Shown: in pieces, positions 38,865 through 48,370 of the stretch
Layout of the letters: every line of letters starts with the position of its first letter
How positions within the stretch are numbered: the stretch's first letter is position 1
DNA from: Neisseriaceae bacterium CLB008
GTDB taxonomy: Bacteria > Pseudomonadota > Gammaproteobacteria > Burkholderiales > Neisseriaceae
Assembly: GCA_041228285.1 (NCBI GenBank)
Contig: CP166133.1
Span: forward strand, 1,240,001-1,304,000
Reading direction: 5' to 3'
DNA: 64,000 nucleotides
Position numbers and translations under genes: made by a program
The notes under the pieces: generated by a model
What the model saw: the letters and a program-made list of their open reading frames with translations, nothing else
Database searches by the model: none
What the model was told of the DNA's origin: nothing

Positions 38865-41800
38865 ATGAGTATGTCTGAATTCCCTTTGCCTAAGGTGGGC
38901 GAAAAAGCCACTTGGTTTGAAATGCCGGTGAATGCCGATGCCTTATTTTTGGCGCAAAAATTACCGAAAAAACAAAAGACCCTGATTTTAACTGAAACCG
39001 CAGAGCAGGCTTTGCGGCTGCGCGACGCCATGGCTTTTTACGCACCAGGGCGCAGCTGTGCCTATTTGCCTGATTGGGAAACCTTACCCTACGACCATTT
39101 CTCACCGCAGCAGGATTTAATCAGCGAACGCTTGGCCACGCTGTGGCAGTTGAAGAATGACCAGGTCGACTGGGTGTTGATGACGGTCAGTACCGCGATG
39201 CAGCTGTTGCCGCCGGTTGAGTTTGTGCTGGGCCGAACCTTTTGGGTGCGCACCGGTGACAAGCTGGATCCTGAGCGTTTGCGTCGTAATTTGGCCGAGG
39301 CGGGCTATCAGCACGTGACTCAAGTAGTGGCTGCGGGCGAGTTTTCGATGCGCGGCGGGCTCTTAGACGTTTATCCCATGGGCAGTGCGGCGCCTTATCG
39401 GATAGACCTTTTTGATGATGAAATCGACAGCATTAAGGTGTTTGACGTCGACAGCCAGCGCACTCAGCATCCGGTGAGCGACGTGCGGATCTTGCCGGCC
39501 CATGAGTTTCCAACCGATGTGGCGGTGCAGACCCTGTTTAGGCAGCGTTTCCGTGAGGTAATCAACAGTAATCCGATGGACGCTAAGGTGTATCAAGACG
39601 TGTCAAAAGGCCTGTTTGGTGCCGGCATCGAGTACTATTTTCCCTTGTTCTTTGAAGCCGACCCCGCCACGGTGTTGGACTATTTGGGCGATGATGCGCT
39701 GATTGTCTGGCATGGTGATGTGCCTAAAATGGCCGCCGAGTTTTGGGCCGACGTCAAAATGCGTCATCATCTGGCCGAAACGGATCCGCTTTATCCGCCC
39801 CTGCCGCCCAAGTATCTCTACCTGAGTGAAGATGCGTTCATGGGTAAAATTAAGCCTTATGCTCAGCTGGTGCTGTCGTTTGACCCGGGCCAAAACGCCT
39901 TGCCGCAAATTGCTGTGGATCGCAAGCTGGACAATCCCCTACAGGCATTTGCGTCTTTTCAAGAGTCATTTAATGGTAAAACATTAATTTGTGTGGAAAG
40001 TGCCGGCCGGCGTGAAACCGTTGGCCAGTTCTTTAGTGAGTATGGGTTTAAGGCCAAAATCAGTGCCGATTGGCAAAGCTTCATCAGCCAAAAGCAAGGC
40101 CTGTTTTTGGGCGTGGCGCCCTTGACCAATGGCTATTGCCTGCCCGACCAAAATCTGGCCGTTGTCACCGAGGCCGATCTGTATCAGCACGTGGCCAGGG
40201 GGCGGCGCGTGCGCAAAAAAACCGCGGTCAATACCGATGCGCTGTTGCGCGATCTGGCCGAGATTAAGGTGGGTGATCCCGTCGTACATGAGGATCACGG
40301 CATTGGCCGCTATATGGGCTTGGTGACCCTGGATTTGGGTGAAGGCAATACCGAGCTGATGTTGCTTGAGTACGCCGATGGCGGCCAGCTGTATGTGCCG
40401 GTGTCGCAGTTGCACGTCATCAGCCGCTACGCTGGACAGGCGCACGAAGACGTACACCTGCATAAATTGGGCAACGCTAGTTGGGATAAGGCCAAGCGCC
40501 GCGCCGCAGAAAAGGCGCGCGATACGGCGGCCGAACTATTAAATCTGTATGCCCAGCGCGCCGCGCAAGAAGGCTTTCAGTACAGTCTCAATGAATCAGA
40601 TTATCAGGCTTTTGCCGATGGTTTTGGCTATGAAGAAACCCCGGATCAGGCCGCGGCTATTGGCGCGGTTTTAAAAGACTTAACCAGCACCAAGCCTATG
40701 GATAGGCTGGTGTGTGGTGATGTGGGCTTTGGCAAGACAGAAGTGGCGCTTAGGGCGGCCTTTGTGGCCGTCATGGGGGGTAAGCAAGTGGCCATTCTGG
40801 CGCCGACTACGCTCTTGGTTGAGCAGCATTTTCAGCATTTCAGCGACCGCTTTGCTGATTTCCCCATTAAGGTAGCGCAGCTGTCGCGCTTTAACAGCAG
40901 TAAAGAAACCAAACAGTCTTTGGCTGGCATCGCTGATGGCTCGGTCGACATTGTCATCGGTACCCATAAGCTGATTCAGCCCGACGTTGGGTTTAAAAAC
41001 CTAGGACTGGTGGTCATTGATGAGGAACACCGTTTTGGCGTGCGCCAAAAAGAGCAGCTGAAGCGGTTACGCACCAATGTGGATATTTTAGCCCTAACGG
41101 CCACGCCAATTCCGCGTACCTTGTCGATGGCTTTAGAAGGACTGCGCGACTTTTCCATCATCGCCACGCCGCCACAGCGCCGCTTGTCGGTTAAGACCTT
41201 TGTGCAGCCTGCTGCCGAAAGTGTGGTGAGAGAAGCCTTGCTGCGTGAATTAAAACGGGGTGGTCAGGTGTTCTTCTTACACAACGAAGTCGCGACCATT
41301 GAAAACATGTATGAGCGTCTGGCCGATTTAATGCCAGAGGCGCGGATCGCCGTAGCGCATGGGCAAATGCGTGAGCGCGAGCTAGAGCAGGTGATGCGTG
41401 ATTTCTTACAGCAAAAGTTCAACGTCTTGCTGTGTTCGACCATCATTGAAACCGGCATCGACATCCCCAATGCCAATACCATCATCATCAATCGTGCCGA
41501 CAAGTTTGGTCTGGCTCAGCTGCATCAGCTGCGTGGGCGTGTGGGCCGTTCTCACCATCAGGCCTATGCCTATTTGCTGACGCCTGAGTTCATCAGTAAG
41601 GATGCAGAAAAGCGTCTAGAAGCGATTCAAATGGCGGATGAGCTAGGCGCGGGCTTTACTTTGGCCATGCAGGATTTGGAAATTCGTGGTGCCGGCGAAA
41701 TTTTAGGCGATGGCCAGTCTGGCGAAATGATACAGGTGGGCTTTACCCTCTATACAGAGATGCTGAAGCAGGCGGTACGTGATCTTAAAAACGGCCGCGT

Positions 41801-42347
41801 GCCTGATTTGGATGCGCCGCTAGGCGTGACCACCGAGATCAAGCTGCATAGCCCCGCGCTGTTGCCCGACACCTATTGTCCGGACATTCATGAGCGCTTG
41901 GTGCTGTACAAACGTTTGGCGGCCTGCGAGGAGACTGAGGAAATCGACGCCGTACACGAAGAGCTGATCGATCGCTTTGGCCTGCCGCCGCAGCCAGCTA
42001 AAACGCTGATCGAGAGCCATCGCATTCGCCTCGTGGCGGCGCAGATGGGCGTGGATCAGCTAGACGCCAGCGCCAGCACCATCACGGTGACCATGAGTAA
42101 GAATCACCGCATTGATCCGGTGCACATCATTAGCCTGATTCAAACCCAAAAAGCCTACCATTTGGCTGGCCCAGACAAGCTTAAGGTCGACATTGACATT
42201 GAGGACATCGATAAGCGCATCGTGCGGGTGAAGGCCTTGATGAGTGAGTTGAACGTGCCTGATCTAAGCAGTTTAGTGCCCAAAGCCGATGCGGCCGAGG
42301 CTGAGCCAAAGAAAAAGGGTAAGTTTGCCAATAAGGTTAAGAAATAG
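38865..42347 (+). CDS. mfd: Transcription-repair coupling factor
   Basis: Mfd removes RNA polymerase stalled at DNA lesions and recruits UvrA. The 1160-aa product has the full order: UvrB-like N-terminal region with the UvrA-binding surface (about 1-350), CarD-like RNA-polymerase interaction domain (VGDPVVHEDHGIGRYMGL, from about 469), and RecG-like translocase. Walker A is GDVGFGKT at 618-625 and the DEEH box is in VIDEEHRFGV. The TRG region and the C-terminal autoinhibitory D7 domain follow. A Lys-rich tail (KKKGKFANKVKK) ends the protein. The start at 38865 (MSMSEF) is used, with ATG 38871 as an alternative. Transcription is monocistronic. Confidence 0.97.
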   Translation: MSMSEFPLPKVGEKATWFEMPVNADALFLAQKLPKKQKTLILTETAEQALRLRDAMAFYAPGRSCAYLPDWETLPYDHFSPQQDLISERLATLWQLKNDQVDWVLMTVSTAMQLLPPVEFVLGRTFWVRTGDKLDPERLRRNLAEAGYQHVTQVVAAGEFSMRGGLLDVYPMGSAAPYRIDLFDDEIDSIKVFDVDSQRTQHPVSDVRILPAHEFPTDVAVQTLFRQRFREVINSNPMDAKVYQDVSKGLFGAGIEYYFPLFFEADPATVLDYLGDDALIVWHGDVPKMAAEFWADVKMRHHLAETDPLYPPLPPKYLYLSEDAFMGKIKPYAQLVLSFDPGQNALPQIAVDRKLDNPLQAFASFQESFNGKTLICVESAGRRETVGQFFSEYGFKAKISADWQSFISQKQGLFLGVAPLTNGYCLPDQNLAVVTEADLYQHVARGRRVRKKTAVNTDALLRDLAEIKVGDPVVHEDHGIGRYMGLVTLDLGEGNTELMLLEYADGGQLYVPVSQLHVISRYAGQAHEDVHLHKLGNASWDKAKRRAAEKARDTAAELLNLYAQRAAQEGFQYSLNESDYQAFADGFGYEETPDQAAAIGAVLKDLTSTKPMDRLVCGDVGFGKTEVALRAAFVAVMGGKQVAILAPTTLLVEQHFQHFSDRFADFPIKVAQLSRFNSSKETKQSLAGIADGSVDIVIGTHKLIQPDVGFKNLGLVVIDEEHRFGVRQKEQLKRLRTNVDILALTATPIPRTLSMALEGLRDFSIIATPPQRRLSVKTFVQPAAESVVREALLRELKRGGQVFFLHNEVATIENMYERLADLMPEARIAVAHGQMRERELEQVMRDFLQQKFNVLLCSTIIETGIDIPNANTIIINRADKFGLAQLHQLRGRVGRSHHQAYAYLLTPEFISKDAEKRLEAIQMADELGAGFTLAMQDLEIRGAGEILGDGQSGEMIQVGFTLYTEMLKQAVRDLKNGRVPDLDAPLGVTTEIKLHSPALLPDTYCPDIHERLVLYKRLAACEETEEIDAVHEELIDRFGLPPQPAKTLIESHRIRLVAAQMGVDQLDASASTITVTMSKNHRIDPVHIISLIQTQKAYHLAGPDKLKVDIDIEDIDKRIVRVKALMSELNVPDLSSLVPKADAAEAEPKKKGKFANKVKK

Positions 42348-42368
42348 GCCATATTGATCATTACCAGT

Positions 42369-42401
42369 AAACCGCAGCGCCTGTTGGCCTGCGGTTTTTT
42401 T
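42369..42401. terminator. Intrinsic terminator between mfd and argP
   Basis: AAACCGCAG at 42369-42377 pairs with CTGCGGTTT at 42389-42397, followed by T. It overlaps the last codon of the convergent argP-like gene. Confidence 0.88.
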
Positions 42402-43299
42402 ATGCCTGTAACACCCGCTGCGCCTGAGTCACTAAAAAGTCGGTTAGCCTCGCTACCTTGGCAGAATGCACCTGCCAATAGTGCCAATACAGCGGAACAT
42501 CGATGTAGGCTCCGGGCATGAGGTCGATCAGCCTGCCGTCGGCTACGGCATTTTGGTATTGCAGTTCAGGAATCATGCCGTAGCCCATGCTTAATTCTAC
42601 GGCCTGATAAAACGCCACCGCAGAGGGGATGTAGTGGCGAGGGCAGGCTTCTTGGCGTAGGCCAAAGTGTTGTTGTAAGAAGTGGTCTTGCAGTTTGTCT
42701 AGATGGTCAAACACCAGTAAGGGGGCCTGTTTCAAGCTGCTGCGATTGAGGCCAGAGCCAAACCAGCGCGCGTAAAACGAGGGGGTGGCCAGCAGCCGAT
42801 AGCGGATGGCGCCTAGATAGGCCACGGAACAGCCACGCATGGCCTGGCCTTTGTCGGTAATGGCGGCGATGACGTGGCCTTCTTCTAGAGCTTTGTGAGT
42901 CACCGCTTGGTCGTAGAGGCGCAGATGCCACAGGCTGGGTTCTTGCTGCATGAACTCGGCTAATACGGGCAGCAGCCAGGTTGATAGGGAGTCATTGTTG
43001 GCGGCAATGCTCATAGAAACCAAATCCGCCTGCTGTTGCCGATAGTCGGCGCTGAATTCGTCGGCTAACATGCGGGCCCGACGCAGATACTGGGCCAGTA
43101 GATGGCCTTCTTTGGTCAGTCGGCATGGCCGTGCGCGGATCACCAAGACAGCGCCCATGTCGGTTTCCAAGGCCTTAATGCGTTGAGACACGGCTGAGGT
43201 GGTGAGGGACAAAGTGGCGGCGGCCGCTTCGAAGCTGCCTTGGTCGGCGACGGTGAGCAGCGCTTGCGTGTGTTTGGGGTTGAGCGTCATGGGCGTCAT
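42400..43299 (-). CDS. argP: LysR-family regulator ArgP/LysG-like
   Basis: ArgP controls the arginine/lysine exporter gene in response to basic amino acids. The 299-aa product has an N-terminal HTH (GSFEAAAATLSLTTSAVSQRIKALE, about 21-45) with the typical LysR continuation ETDMGAVLVIRARPCRLTKEG. VIRARPC is characteristic of the ArgP/IciA group. The effector domain follows. Divergent transcription from a LysE/ArgO exporter 109 nt away supports the assignment strongly. ATG 43299 or 43290 could be the start. The gap between the two genes is AT-rich and should contain the operator. Confidence 0.9.
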   Translation of the reverse strand: MTPMTLNPKHTQALLTVADQGSFEAAAATLSLTTSAVSQRIKALETDMGAVLVIRARPCRLTKEGHLLAQYLRRARMLADEFSADYRQQQADLVSMSIAANNDSLSTWLLPVLAEFMQQEPSLWHLRLYDQAVTHKALEEGHVIAAITDKGQAMRGCSVAYLGAIRYRLLATPSFYARWFGSGLNRSSLKQAPLLVFDHLDKLQDHFLQQHFGLRQEACPRHYIPSAVAFYQAVELSMGYGMIPELQYQNAVADGRLIDLMPGAYIDVPLYWHYWQVHSAKVARLTDFLVTQAQRVLQA

Positions 43300-43408
43300 G
43301 GGCGTCTTTAAGATAATTTAAAGCTAGATGAAATAATATTAAACAGCTTAACCAAAAATGCGCGCTGTGCCAAGATGGCGCCTGCTTTTAATCAAACGAG
43401 GGTAGGGC

Positions 43409-44059
43409 ATGGGCAACGGTATTTTTTGGCAGGCGTTTGTGGTCGGGATTGGCCTGATTATGGCCATTGGGGCGCAGAATATTTACATCATTAAGGTGGG
43501 CTTAAGCGGGCGTAATGTATTTTTTGCGGCCACGTTGGCATCGGTGTGCGATACGGTGCTGATCACCTTGGGCACGTTTTTTATGGCGACGCTGATGGCG
43601 CAAATTCCTGGCTTTGTCAGCGTGGCCAAATGGGGCGGCTGTGCCTTTTTGGCCTATTACGGCGCGCTGTCGCTTAAGAATGCCTTGGCTAAATCCCCTC
43701 AGGGCTGGCTCAGCGCAGAGGCGGCGATGAATGAACGCCTCAGCGAAGTGCGCGGTAAGTATCGACAAGGCGGGTTGTTGCTGTCTGGCTTGGCTTTTTC
43801 ATTGTTAAACCCACATGTTTATTTGGATACGTTTCTGATTTTGGGTAATTTAGGTTCGCGCCTGTCGGCGACGGATAAGTGGTGGTTTATTGCCGGTGCT
43901 GGGGCGTCATCATTTGTGTGGTTTTACGCCACGGGGTTTGCTTCCAAGTCGGCAGCGCGCTATTTTCAAAACCCACGCGTGACGCGGGTATTTGATTTTA
44001 TTGTGGCGGTGGTGATGTGGGGCATCGCCTATGGCTTATGGCATTTAGACATTGCGTAA
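43409..44059 (+). CDS. argO: LysE/ArgO-family amino-acid exporter
   Basis: This 216-aa inner-membrane exporter has about six helices. GIGLIMAIGAQNIYIIKVGLSGRN near the N-terminus is the LysE-family signature, with the conserved AIGAQN. LLNPHVYLDTFLILGNLG (about 134-151) is the second hallmark, with Asn-Pro-His as in arginine/lysine exporters. With argP it forms the standard regulator-exporter pair that relieves excess arginine, lysine or canavanine. The exact substrate range is not shown. Confidence 0.92.
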   Translation: MGNGIFWQAFVVGIGLIMAIGAQNIYIIKVGLSGRNVFFAATLASVCDTVLITLGTFFMATLMAQIPGFVSVAKWGGCAFLAYYGALSLKNALAKSPQGWLSAEAAMNERLSEVRGKYRQGGLLLSGLAFSLLNPHVYLDTFLILGNLGSRLSATDKWWFIAGAGASSFVWFYATGFASKSAARYFQNPRVTRVFDFIVAVVMWGIAYGLWHLDIA

Positions 44060-44078
44060 TCATCACGGGCAAAAATAC

Positions 44079-44918
44079 CTAGGACTTAAAAGCACTGCTG
44101 ATCAGGCGCAGGACGTCTAGGGATTGGGGGTCAGATAAGGTGGAATGCATCACCACCGTTGAGGACGGTACTATCGGCAGGCCTAAGCTGGAACCGACTT
44201 CAATTAATTCAGGGGGCACCAGTCGGCAAGGAAATAGGCCGATGGCCAGCCCCGCAGCCACGGTGGCGTCTACCATGGATGGCCCGCCGCCGACCAGAAG
44301 CTCTTGCCAAGAAATATGGGCCTCATCTAGGGCCTGGGCGGCCATTTTACGGATGCCGCAGTCGGGCGCCTGATTTGCCAAAGGCAGAGGGTCAGGGCCA
44401 TGGTGCCGAAAGCTAGGCGCGGCATACCAGCCAAAAGGTTCCGAGCACAGAACGGTGCCGCTACGGTCATCATCTTCATGTCTAATGATGAGGGTGTTGA
44501 GCGCATCGGCCTCATAAAGCGCCAGTAGGGTTTGTGGGCAATCAAGCTTGATTTCAAGCAATAGCGCAGGGTCGAGGGCTTGGAGTCGACCTAACAGCCG
44601 CGGAATTTCGGGGCCCAGAACGTGGGCGGCAATGCCGAGTTTAAGCTGCCGGCGCGGCTGAGTTAGGCTGCGGATGGCCAAGGCATGGGCCGCCAAAAAA
44701 TCGCGCGCAGGGCCAATGAACAGCGCACCGTGGCGGGATAAGCGGACGTAGCGGGGCGTGCGAACAATGAGCTGGTGGCCTAGCTTTTGTTCCAAACGTT
44801 TGAGCTGAACGCTCAGGGCGCCTTGCGTCGACCCCAGTTCATCGGCCGCACGGGTAAAGCTTTGTAAGTCGGCAATCATCACAAATGCCCGAACGGCATC
44901 CACGCTTAACGTCATCAT
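44079..44918 (-). CDS. LysR-family transcriptional regulator
   Basis: This 279-aa LysR regulator has the HTH LQSFTRAADELGSTQGALSVQLKRLEQKLG (about residues 18-47), followed by LIVRTPRYVRLS and the hinge and effector-binding domain. It is divergently transcribed from an MFS efflux gene across a 161-nt AT-rich gap, so it probably controls that gene. The inducer is unknown. GALSVQLKRLE and LSRHGALF are near the norm for the family. Confidence 0.88.
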   Translation of the reverse strand: MMTLSVDAVRAFVMIADLQSFTRAADELGSTQGALSVQLKRLEQKLGHQLIVRTPRYVRLSRHGALFIGPARDFLAAHALAIRSLTQPRRQLKLGIAAHVLGPEIPRLLGRLQALDPALLLEIKLDCPQTLLALYEADALNTLIIRHEDDDRSGTVLCSEPFGWYAAPSFRHHGPDPLPLANQAPDCGIRKMAAQALDEAHISWQELLVGGGPSMVDATVAAGLAIGLFPCRLVPPELIEVGSSLGLPIVPSSTVVMHSTLSDPQSLDVLRLISSAFKS

Positions 44919-45079
44919 TTATCTATACTCTTTTGTTGTATTAATAATGTTTATTCATACGTTTACTTTGTGATCATAGCACTGCTAGGATCGTCCCAGA
45001 CTGATTTTTTGACGTTCTGGGCCGACGTGTGGCGTGAGGTAGACAGCCAGCGGCCACTTTAAACATTTGGATACACATC

Positions 45080-46603
45080 ATGACCATATTCAATACTATT
45101 TCATCGACAACTGATAGGCTTGCGCTGGCAGCTGTGTGCTTGTCTGCGGTCATGCTGGGGCTGGAAATCACCAGTATTCCTTCTATTTTACCCACGTTGG
45201 AGCACCGCTTGCCGGCTGACTTTAAGCAGCTACAGTGGGTGATGAATGCCTATACCTTGGCAATGTGTGCGACCTTAATCGCGACGGGGGCATTGGCGGA
45301 TCGCTATGGCCGTAAGCGAGTCTTTTTATACAGCATTGTGGTATTTGGCCTGGCTTCACTCATCTGTGGATTGGCCAACAGTGCTTCATTGCTGATTGGG
45401 GCACGCTTTATTCAAGGCTTAAGCGCCGCCGGTATGCTGTCTTGTCAGGTGGCGATTTTATCGGCCCAGTTTCACAGCGGGCGGGTGCGCAGCGTGGCGT
45501 TTGCCTGGTGGGGCGTCATCTTTGGTTTGGGCTTGGGCTTTGGCCCATTGGTGGGCGGCGTGATTGTGGCCTTTATGAGCTGGCCTTGGGTGTTTTTGAT
45601 TCATGTTGGCATTGCGCTGCTGACGGCGGTGTTGGCCTATTTGGGCGTGTCAGAATCGTCAGACCCGAGCGCCACAAAAATGGATGTGGGCGGCATGTTG
45701 ACCCTGCCTGTGGGCGTTTTTGGGTTGGTGTATTTGATGACTCAAGGACGGGGCTTGGGCTTGGCTGATCCAGAAGTTTGGGCCGTGGCGCTACTGAGCC
45801 TGCTGGGATTGAGCCTGTTTGTGTGCATTGAGCGCAGAGTGGCTCGCCCCATTTTTGATTTTACAAGCTTTCGCATCCGTGCTTTTTCGGGCGCTCTGAT
45901 GGGCGCGAGTGGCATGAACTTCAGTTTCTGGCCATTCATCATTTATTTTCCGATCTACCTTCAATCGGTGCTGGGTTACAGCAGTTTGATGGCGGGCGTA
46001 ACCTTATTGGCCTATACCTTGCCCACGGTGCTGATGCCGCCTTATGCTGAGCGGCTGTTGTTGAAGTATGGGCCGAGTGGGGTGATTCCCCTCGGGTTGC
46101 TGAGCATCGCGGCGGGTTTCGGTTGTCTTTATTGGGTGATGCAGTCGGCTTCGGCCAGCTGGTTGACCCTATTGCCTGGGTGTGTGTTGGCGGGTATAGG
46201 GCTTGGATTGACCAATACGCCCGTGACCAACACCAGTTCGGGTGCTTTGGCGCCGGAACGAGCCGGCATGGCTTCAGGGATGGAGTTCAGCGCCAGAATG
46301 ATTTCGCTGTCGATCAATATTGCGGTTATGGGCTGGCTTTTGGCCGCGGGCATTGCAGCGAGTTTGACGATGACGTCGGCCCATTCGCTGTCGGCGCCTG
46401 AGCTGAAGGCGTTGGTCGACGTGATTGCCGCGGGCAATGTGGCGGCCGCTACCGAAAGCGGGCTGTCGGCGCAGGCGGTGCGCGACACATTGGCCTTTGG
46501 TTTTGGCTGGGTGACGCTATACGGCGCCTTGGCGCCGTTGGTATTGGGGCTGTTGGCGCGATTGGTTTTTGGTGGCGCGGTGGCGAAAACGCCGGGGCTT
46601 TAA
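45080..46603 (+). CDS. MFS drug-efflux-type transporter (DHA2/EmrB-QacA)
   Basis: This 507-aa inner-membrane transporter has about 14 hydrophobic segments, as in the DHA2 family of proton-driven drug antiporters. Motif A GALADRYGRKR is at 70-80, and QWVMNAYTLAMCATLIATG precedes it, as usual in EmrB/QacA proteins. Motif C-like glycines follow (GLGLGFGPLVGG). No membrane-fusion EmrA partner is adjacent, so it likely exports across the inner membrane only. Regulation is likely by the divergent LysR protein. Its last 4 nt overlap the end of convergent paaX. Confidence 0.9.
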   Translation: MTIFNTISSTTDRLALAAVCLSAVMLGLEITSIPSILPTLEHRLPADFKQLQWVMNAYTLAMCATLIATGALADRYGRKRVFLYSIVVFGLASLICGLANSASLLIGARFIQGLSAAGMLSCQVAILSAQFHSGRVRSVAFAWWGVIFGLGLGFGPLVGGVIVAFMSWPWVFLIHVGIALLTAVLAYLGVSESSDPSATKMDVGGMLTLPVGVFGLVYLMTQGRGLGLADPEVWAVALLSLLGLSLFVCIERRVARPIFDFTSFRIRAFSGALMGASGMNFSFWPFIIYFPIYLQSVLGYSSLMAGVTLLAYTLPTVLMPPYAERLLLKYGPSGVIPLGLLSIAAGFGCLYWVMQSASASWLTLLPGCVLAGIGLGLTNTPVTNTSSGALAPERAGMASGMEFSARMISLSINIAVMGWLLAAGIAASLTMTSAHSLSAPELKALVDVIAAGNVAAATESGLSAQAVRDTLAFGFGWVTLYGALAPLVLGLLARLVFGGAVAKTPGL

Positions 46604-47535
46604 GTCCAGGCCTGGCCAGCGGCCTGAAAGCGCTGCTGTAATAAGGGCAGGCTGGCTGGCGTGTCGCCGTTGGCCAGGCGCATGTATTCGTCAAGGTAGG
46701 CTTCTGAGGGGGCCTGTAGGCGTAGGTAGACTTCTTTACACAACAGCCTGGCTTGATGACCGGGCCAATCCTGAGGCAATAGGGCATCAGGCAATTGTGG
46801 GTCGCGCAGCAGCAGGCGTCGATAATCATGAATTAACAGGGTGCGCAGCATAAAGGCTTGCTGGGTCGAGTGGGCATGAGCCTGCTGTAGCTCCGTTAAA
46901 ACGGGCTGATAGGCTTGGATAAAGGCTTGATAGGATTTGGCCAGCTTGGCTAAATCCCAAGCGCTGTCGACTAAGGCCTTATTGCTGATAGACAGATGCA
47001 GCCGAGCGTCGGTGGCCACTAGAGGCATGAGGGCGCTCATGACGGGGGCCATGCCGTCGGCCACGAGGCTGTCGAGGGCGGTATTGAGTTCGGCGCTGGG
47101 GTGGATGAAGGCGTCGCTGCCGATTTTGCCAAAGCCTTGCCAAAATAGGGTTTTTTTCAGGTATTCGCGTTCTTTGGTGCTCAGAGTGCCCACCACCATG
47201 ATGAGCCGCCACTGCTGATCCCAAAGCGGTGAGTGGGCGGCGTAAATCTGCTGGGCGGCTTTTTCAAATCGATGTCGACCCGTCGTGGTCAAAACGTAGT
47301 CGGAGCGGCGGCCATGCAGCTCATTGGATAGCCATTCTTCTTTAGCCAGCCGAAAGACGGCTGTGCGGATCTGCCGTTCATTGAGGCCAAAGGGCGCCAG
47401 TAGCTGGATGAGGCTGCCCAGCCAAATCTTGCCGCCGCGCGGCAGGACGGCATCGCCTAATAGCGTGGTGATTAGGGAGCCTGCTTGCAAGGATTGAGGG
47501 TTAAGTTTGCTGTCTAGGATGTGCTGAATCGACAA
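46600..47535 (-). CDS. paaX: Phenylacetate catabolism repressor PaaX
   Basis: PaaX represses the paa genes until phenylacetyl-CoA, the first intermediate, binds it. The 311-aa product has the N-terminal winged helix (PRGGKIWLGSLIQLLAPFGLNERQIRTAVFRLAKEEWL, about 31-70), then GRRSDYVLTTTGRHRFEKA and the PaaX domain with WRLIMVV. The C-terminal PaaX_C region contains LLIHDYRRLLLRDPQLPDALLPQDWPG, a conserved family end. It lies 0.9 kb upstream of the paa operon on the other strand, separated from it by the glsB-like gene. The length is as in E. coli PaaX (316 aa). Confidence 0.93.
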   Translation of the reverse strand: MSIQHILDSKLNPQSLQAGSLITTLLGDAVLPRGGKIWLGSLIQLLAPFGLNERQIRTAVFRLAKEEWLSNELHGRRSDYVLTTTGRHRFEKAAQQIYAAHSPLWDQQWRLIMVVGTLSTKEREYLKKTLFWQGFGKIGSDAFIHPSAELNTALDSLVADGMAPVMSALMPLVATDARLHLSISNKALVDSAWDLAKLAKSYQAFIQAYQPVLTELQQAHAHSTQQAFMLRTLLIHDYRRLLLRDPQLPDALLPQDWPGHQARLLCKEVYLRLQAPSEAYLDEYMRLANGDTPASLPLLQQRFQAAGQAWT

Positions 47536-47567
47536 AATATCGGCTTTCTAATAGGGAGGGCAAGGGC

Positions 47568-47616
47568 AAAAAAGCCAGTCAAGAGCCACCCTAAACTGGG
47601 CGCGCCTAACTGGCTT
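47568..47616 (-). terminator. Weak terminator after the GlsB-like gene
   Basis: On the minus strand AAGCCAGT pairs with ACTGGCTT around a long loop of about 30 nt that may fold further, followed by a T-run. It lies between the glsB-like gene and paaX. Confidence 0.5.
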
Positions 47617-47645
47617 CATGCGGTTATGCGGCACATGCGCAGTGC

Positions 47646-47891
47646 TTAATTGGCTTTTCTGTAGATAAATAGTACGACAAGAGCACCAATCACGGCAACG
47701 GCAAAGCTGCCAATATTAAAGCCGTCCACCTTGCCCATGCCGAATAGGGTACTGATGAACCCACCGACGACGGCGCCTACGATGCCGAGTAAAATGGTCA
47801 TAATGAAGCCACCGCCATTGTCTCCAGGCATGATCAGTTTGGCAATAATCCCCGCGATGAGGCCAAAAATAATCCAAGACAGAATACCCAT
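47646..47891 (-). CDS. GlsB/YeaQ/YmgE-family stress membrane protein
   Basis: This 81-aa protein has three hydrophobic segments with the family pattern SWIIFGLIAGIIAKLIMPG at the start and GIVGAVVGGFISTLFG in the middle. It is of the Transgly_assoc group of small glycine-rich membrane proteins linked to general stress responses; the molecular role is unknown. The ribosome site AAGGAG is well placed. It separates paaX from the paa operon but is not expected to take part in phenylacetate metabolism. Confidence 0.88.
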   Translation of the reverse strand: MGILSWIIFGLIAGIIAKLIMPGDNGGGFIMTILLGIVGAVVGGFISTLFGMGKVDGFNIGSFAVAVIGALVVLFIYRKAN

Positions 47892-48334
47892 AATAATCTC
47901 CTTTAAATACTTGCAAAAGTGTTTAACGAAAAGAGCGGGCGGGCCAGCGGTGGGTGGACCGTCAGCCCATCATCTTTACGGTGTCGTCTGCTGTGGCGGA
48001 TGCCTAAGCCTGACGTAGGCTTAGGTACATCATAGTAGATGAATTCACATAATTCAATGATTCAGCATGAATTCTTCAGGCTTTTACATTGCCTATGGCG
48101 ATTGATGCCGGCATAAGGCCTACTAGCGTTTATTAGTGATACTTAAAAATTAAAATTTATAAAAATATAGTATCACGATTATTTTTCCTGTTAGGCCCAA
48201 TATAACCCCTGTATTAATGGGGTTTTAAAGGTTTTGTTGGCTTATTATGGTGGCTGATAGGGCATGTGTAAGAGTTTTAAGAATGAATTAGTTGATTTTT
48301 GGCAGGGTTTATTGATTTATTGTGATACATAAAT
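47892..48334. promoter_or_regulatory. Upstream regulatory region of the paa operon
   Basis: This is an unusually AT-rich gap. GTGATAC occurs at 48136-48142 and 48322-48328 and inverted (GTATCAC) at 48170-48176, with very AT-rich DNA between the first pair. TGATTC-like sequence and EcoRI-like GAATTC repeats occur near 48040-48075. These may be sites for PaaX, the glsB promoter or architectural proteins. No gene is seen. Confidence 0.4.
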
Positions 48335-48363
48335 TTGACTTGAATCAATTAAAATTGTAATGT
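48335..48363 (+). promoter_or_regulatory. Sigma70 promoter of the paa operon
   Basis: TTGACT at 48335-48340 and TAATGT at 48358-48363 are separated by exactly 17 bp. GAATCA, which resembles half of the PaaX box described in E. coli, lies inside the spacer at 48342-48347. The predicted start is near 48370. Confidence 0.65.
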
Positions 48364-48370
48364 TTTGTCA

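Noticed and set aside
46600-46603. Possible gene fusion or frameshift between the MFS gene and paaX
   Set aside because: The genes are convergent and simply overlap by 4 nt at their stop codons.
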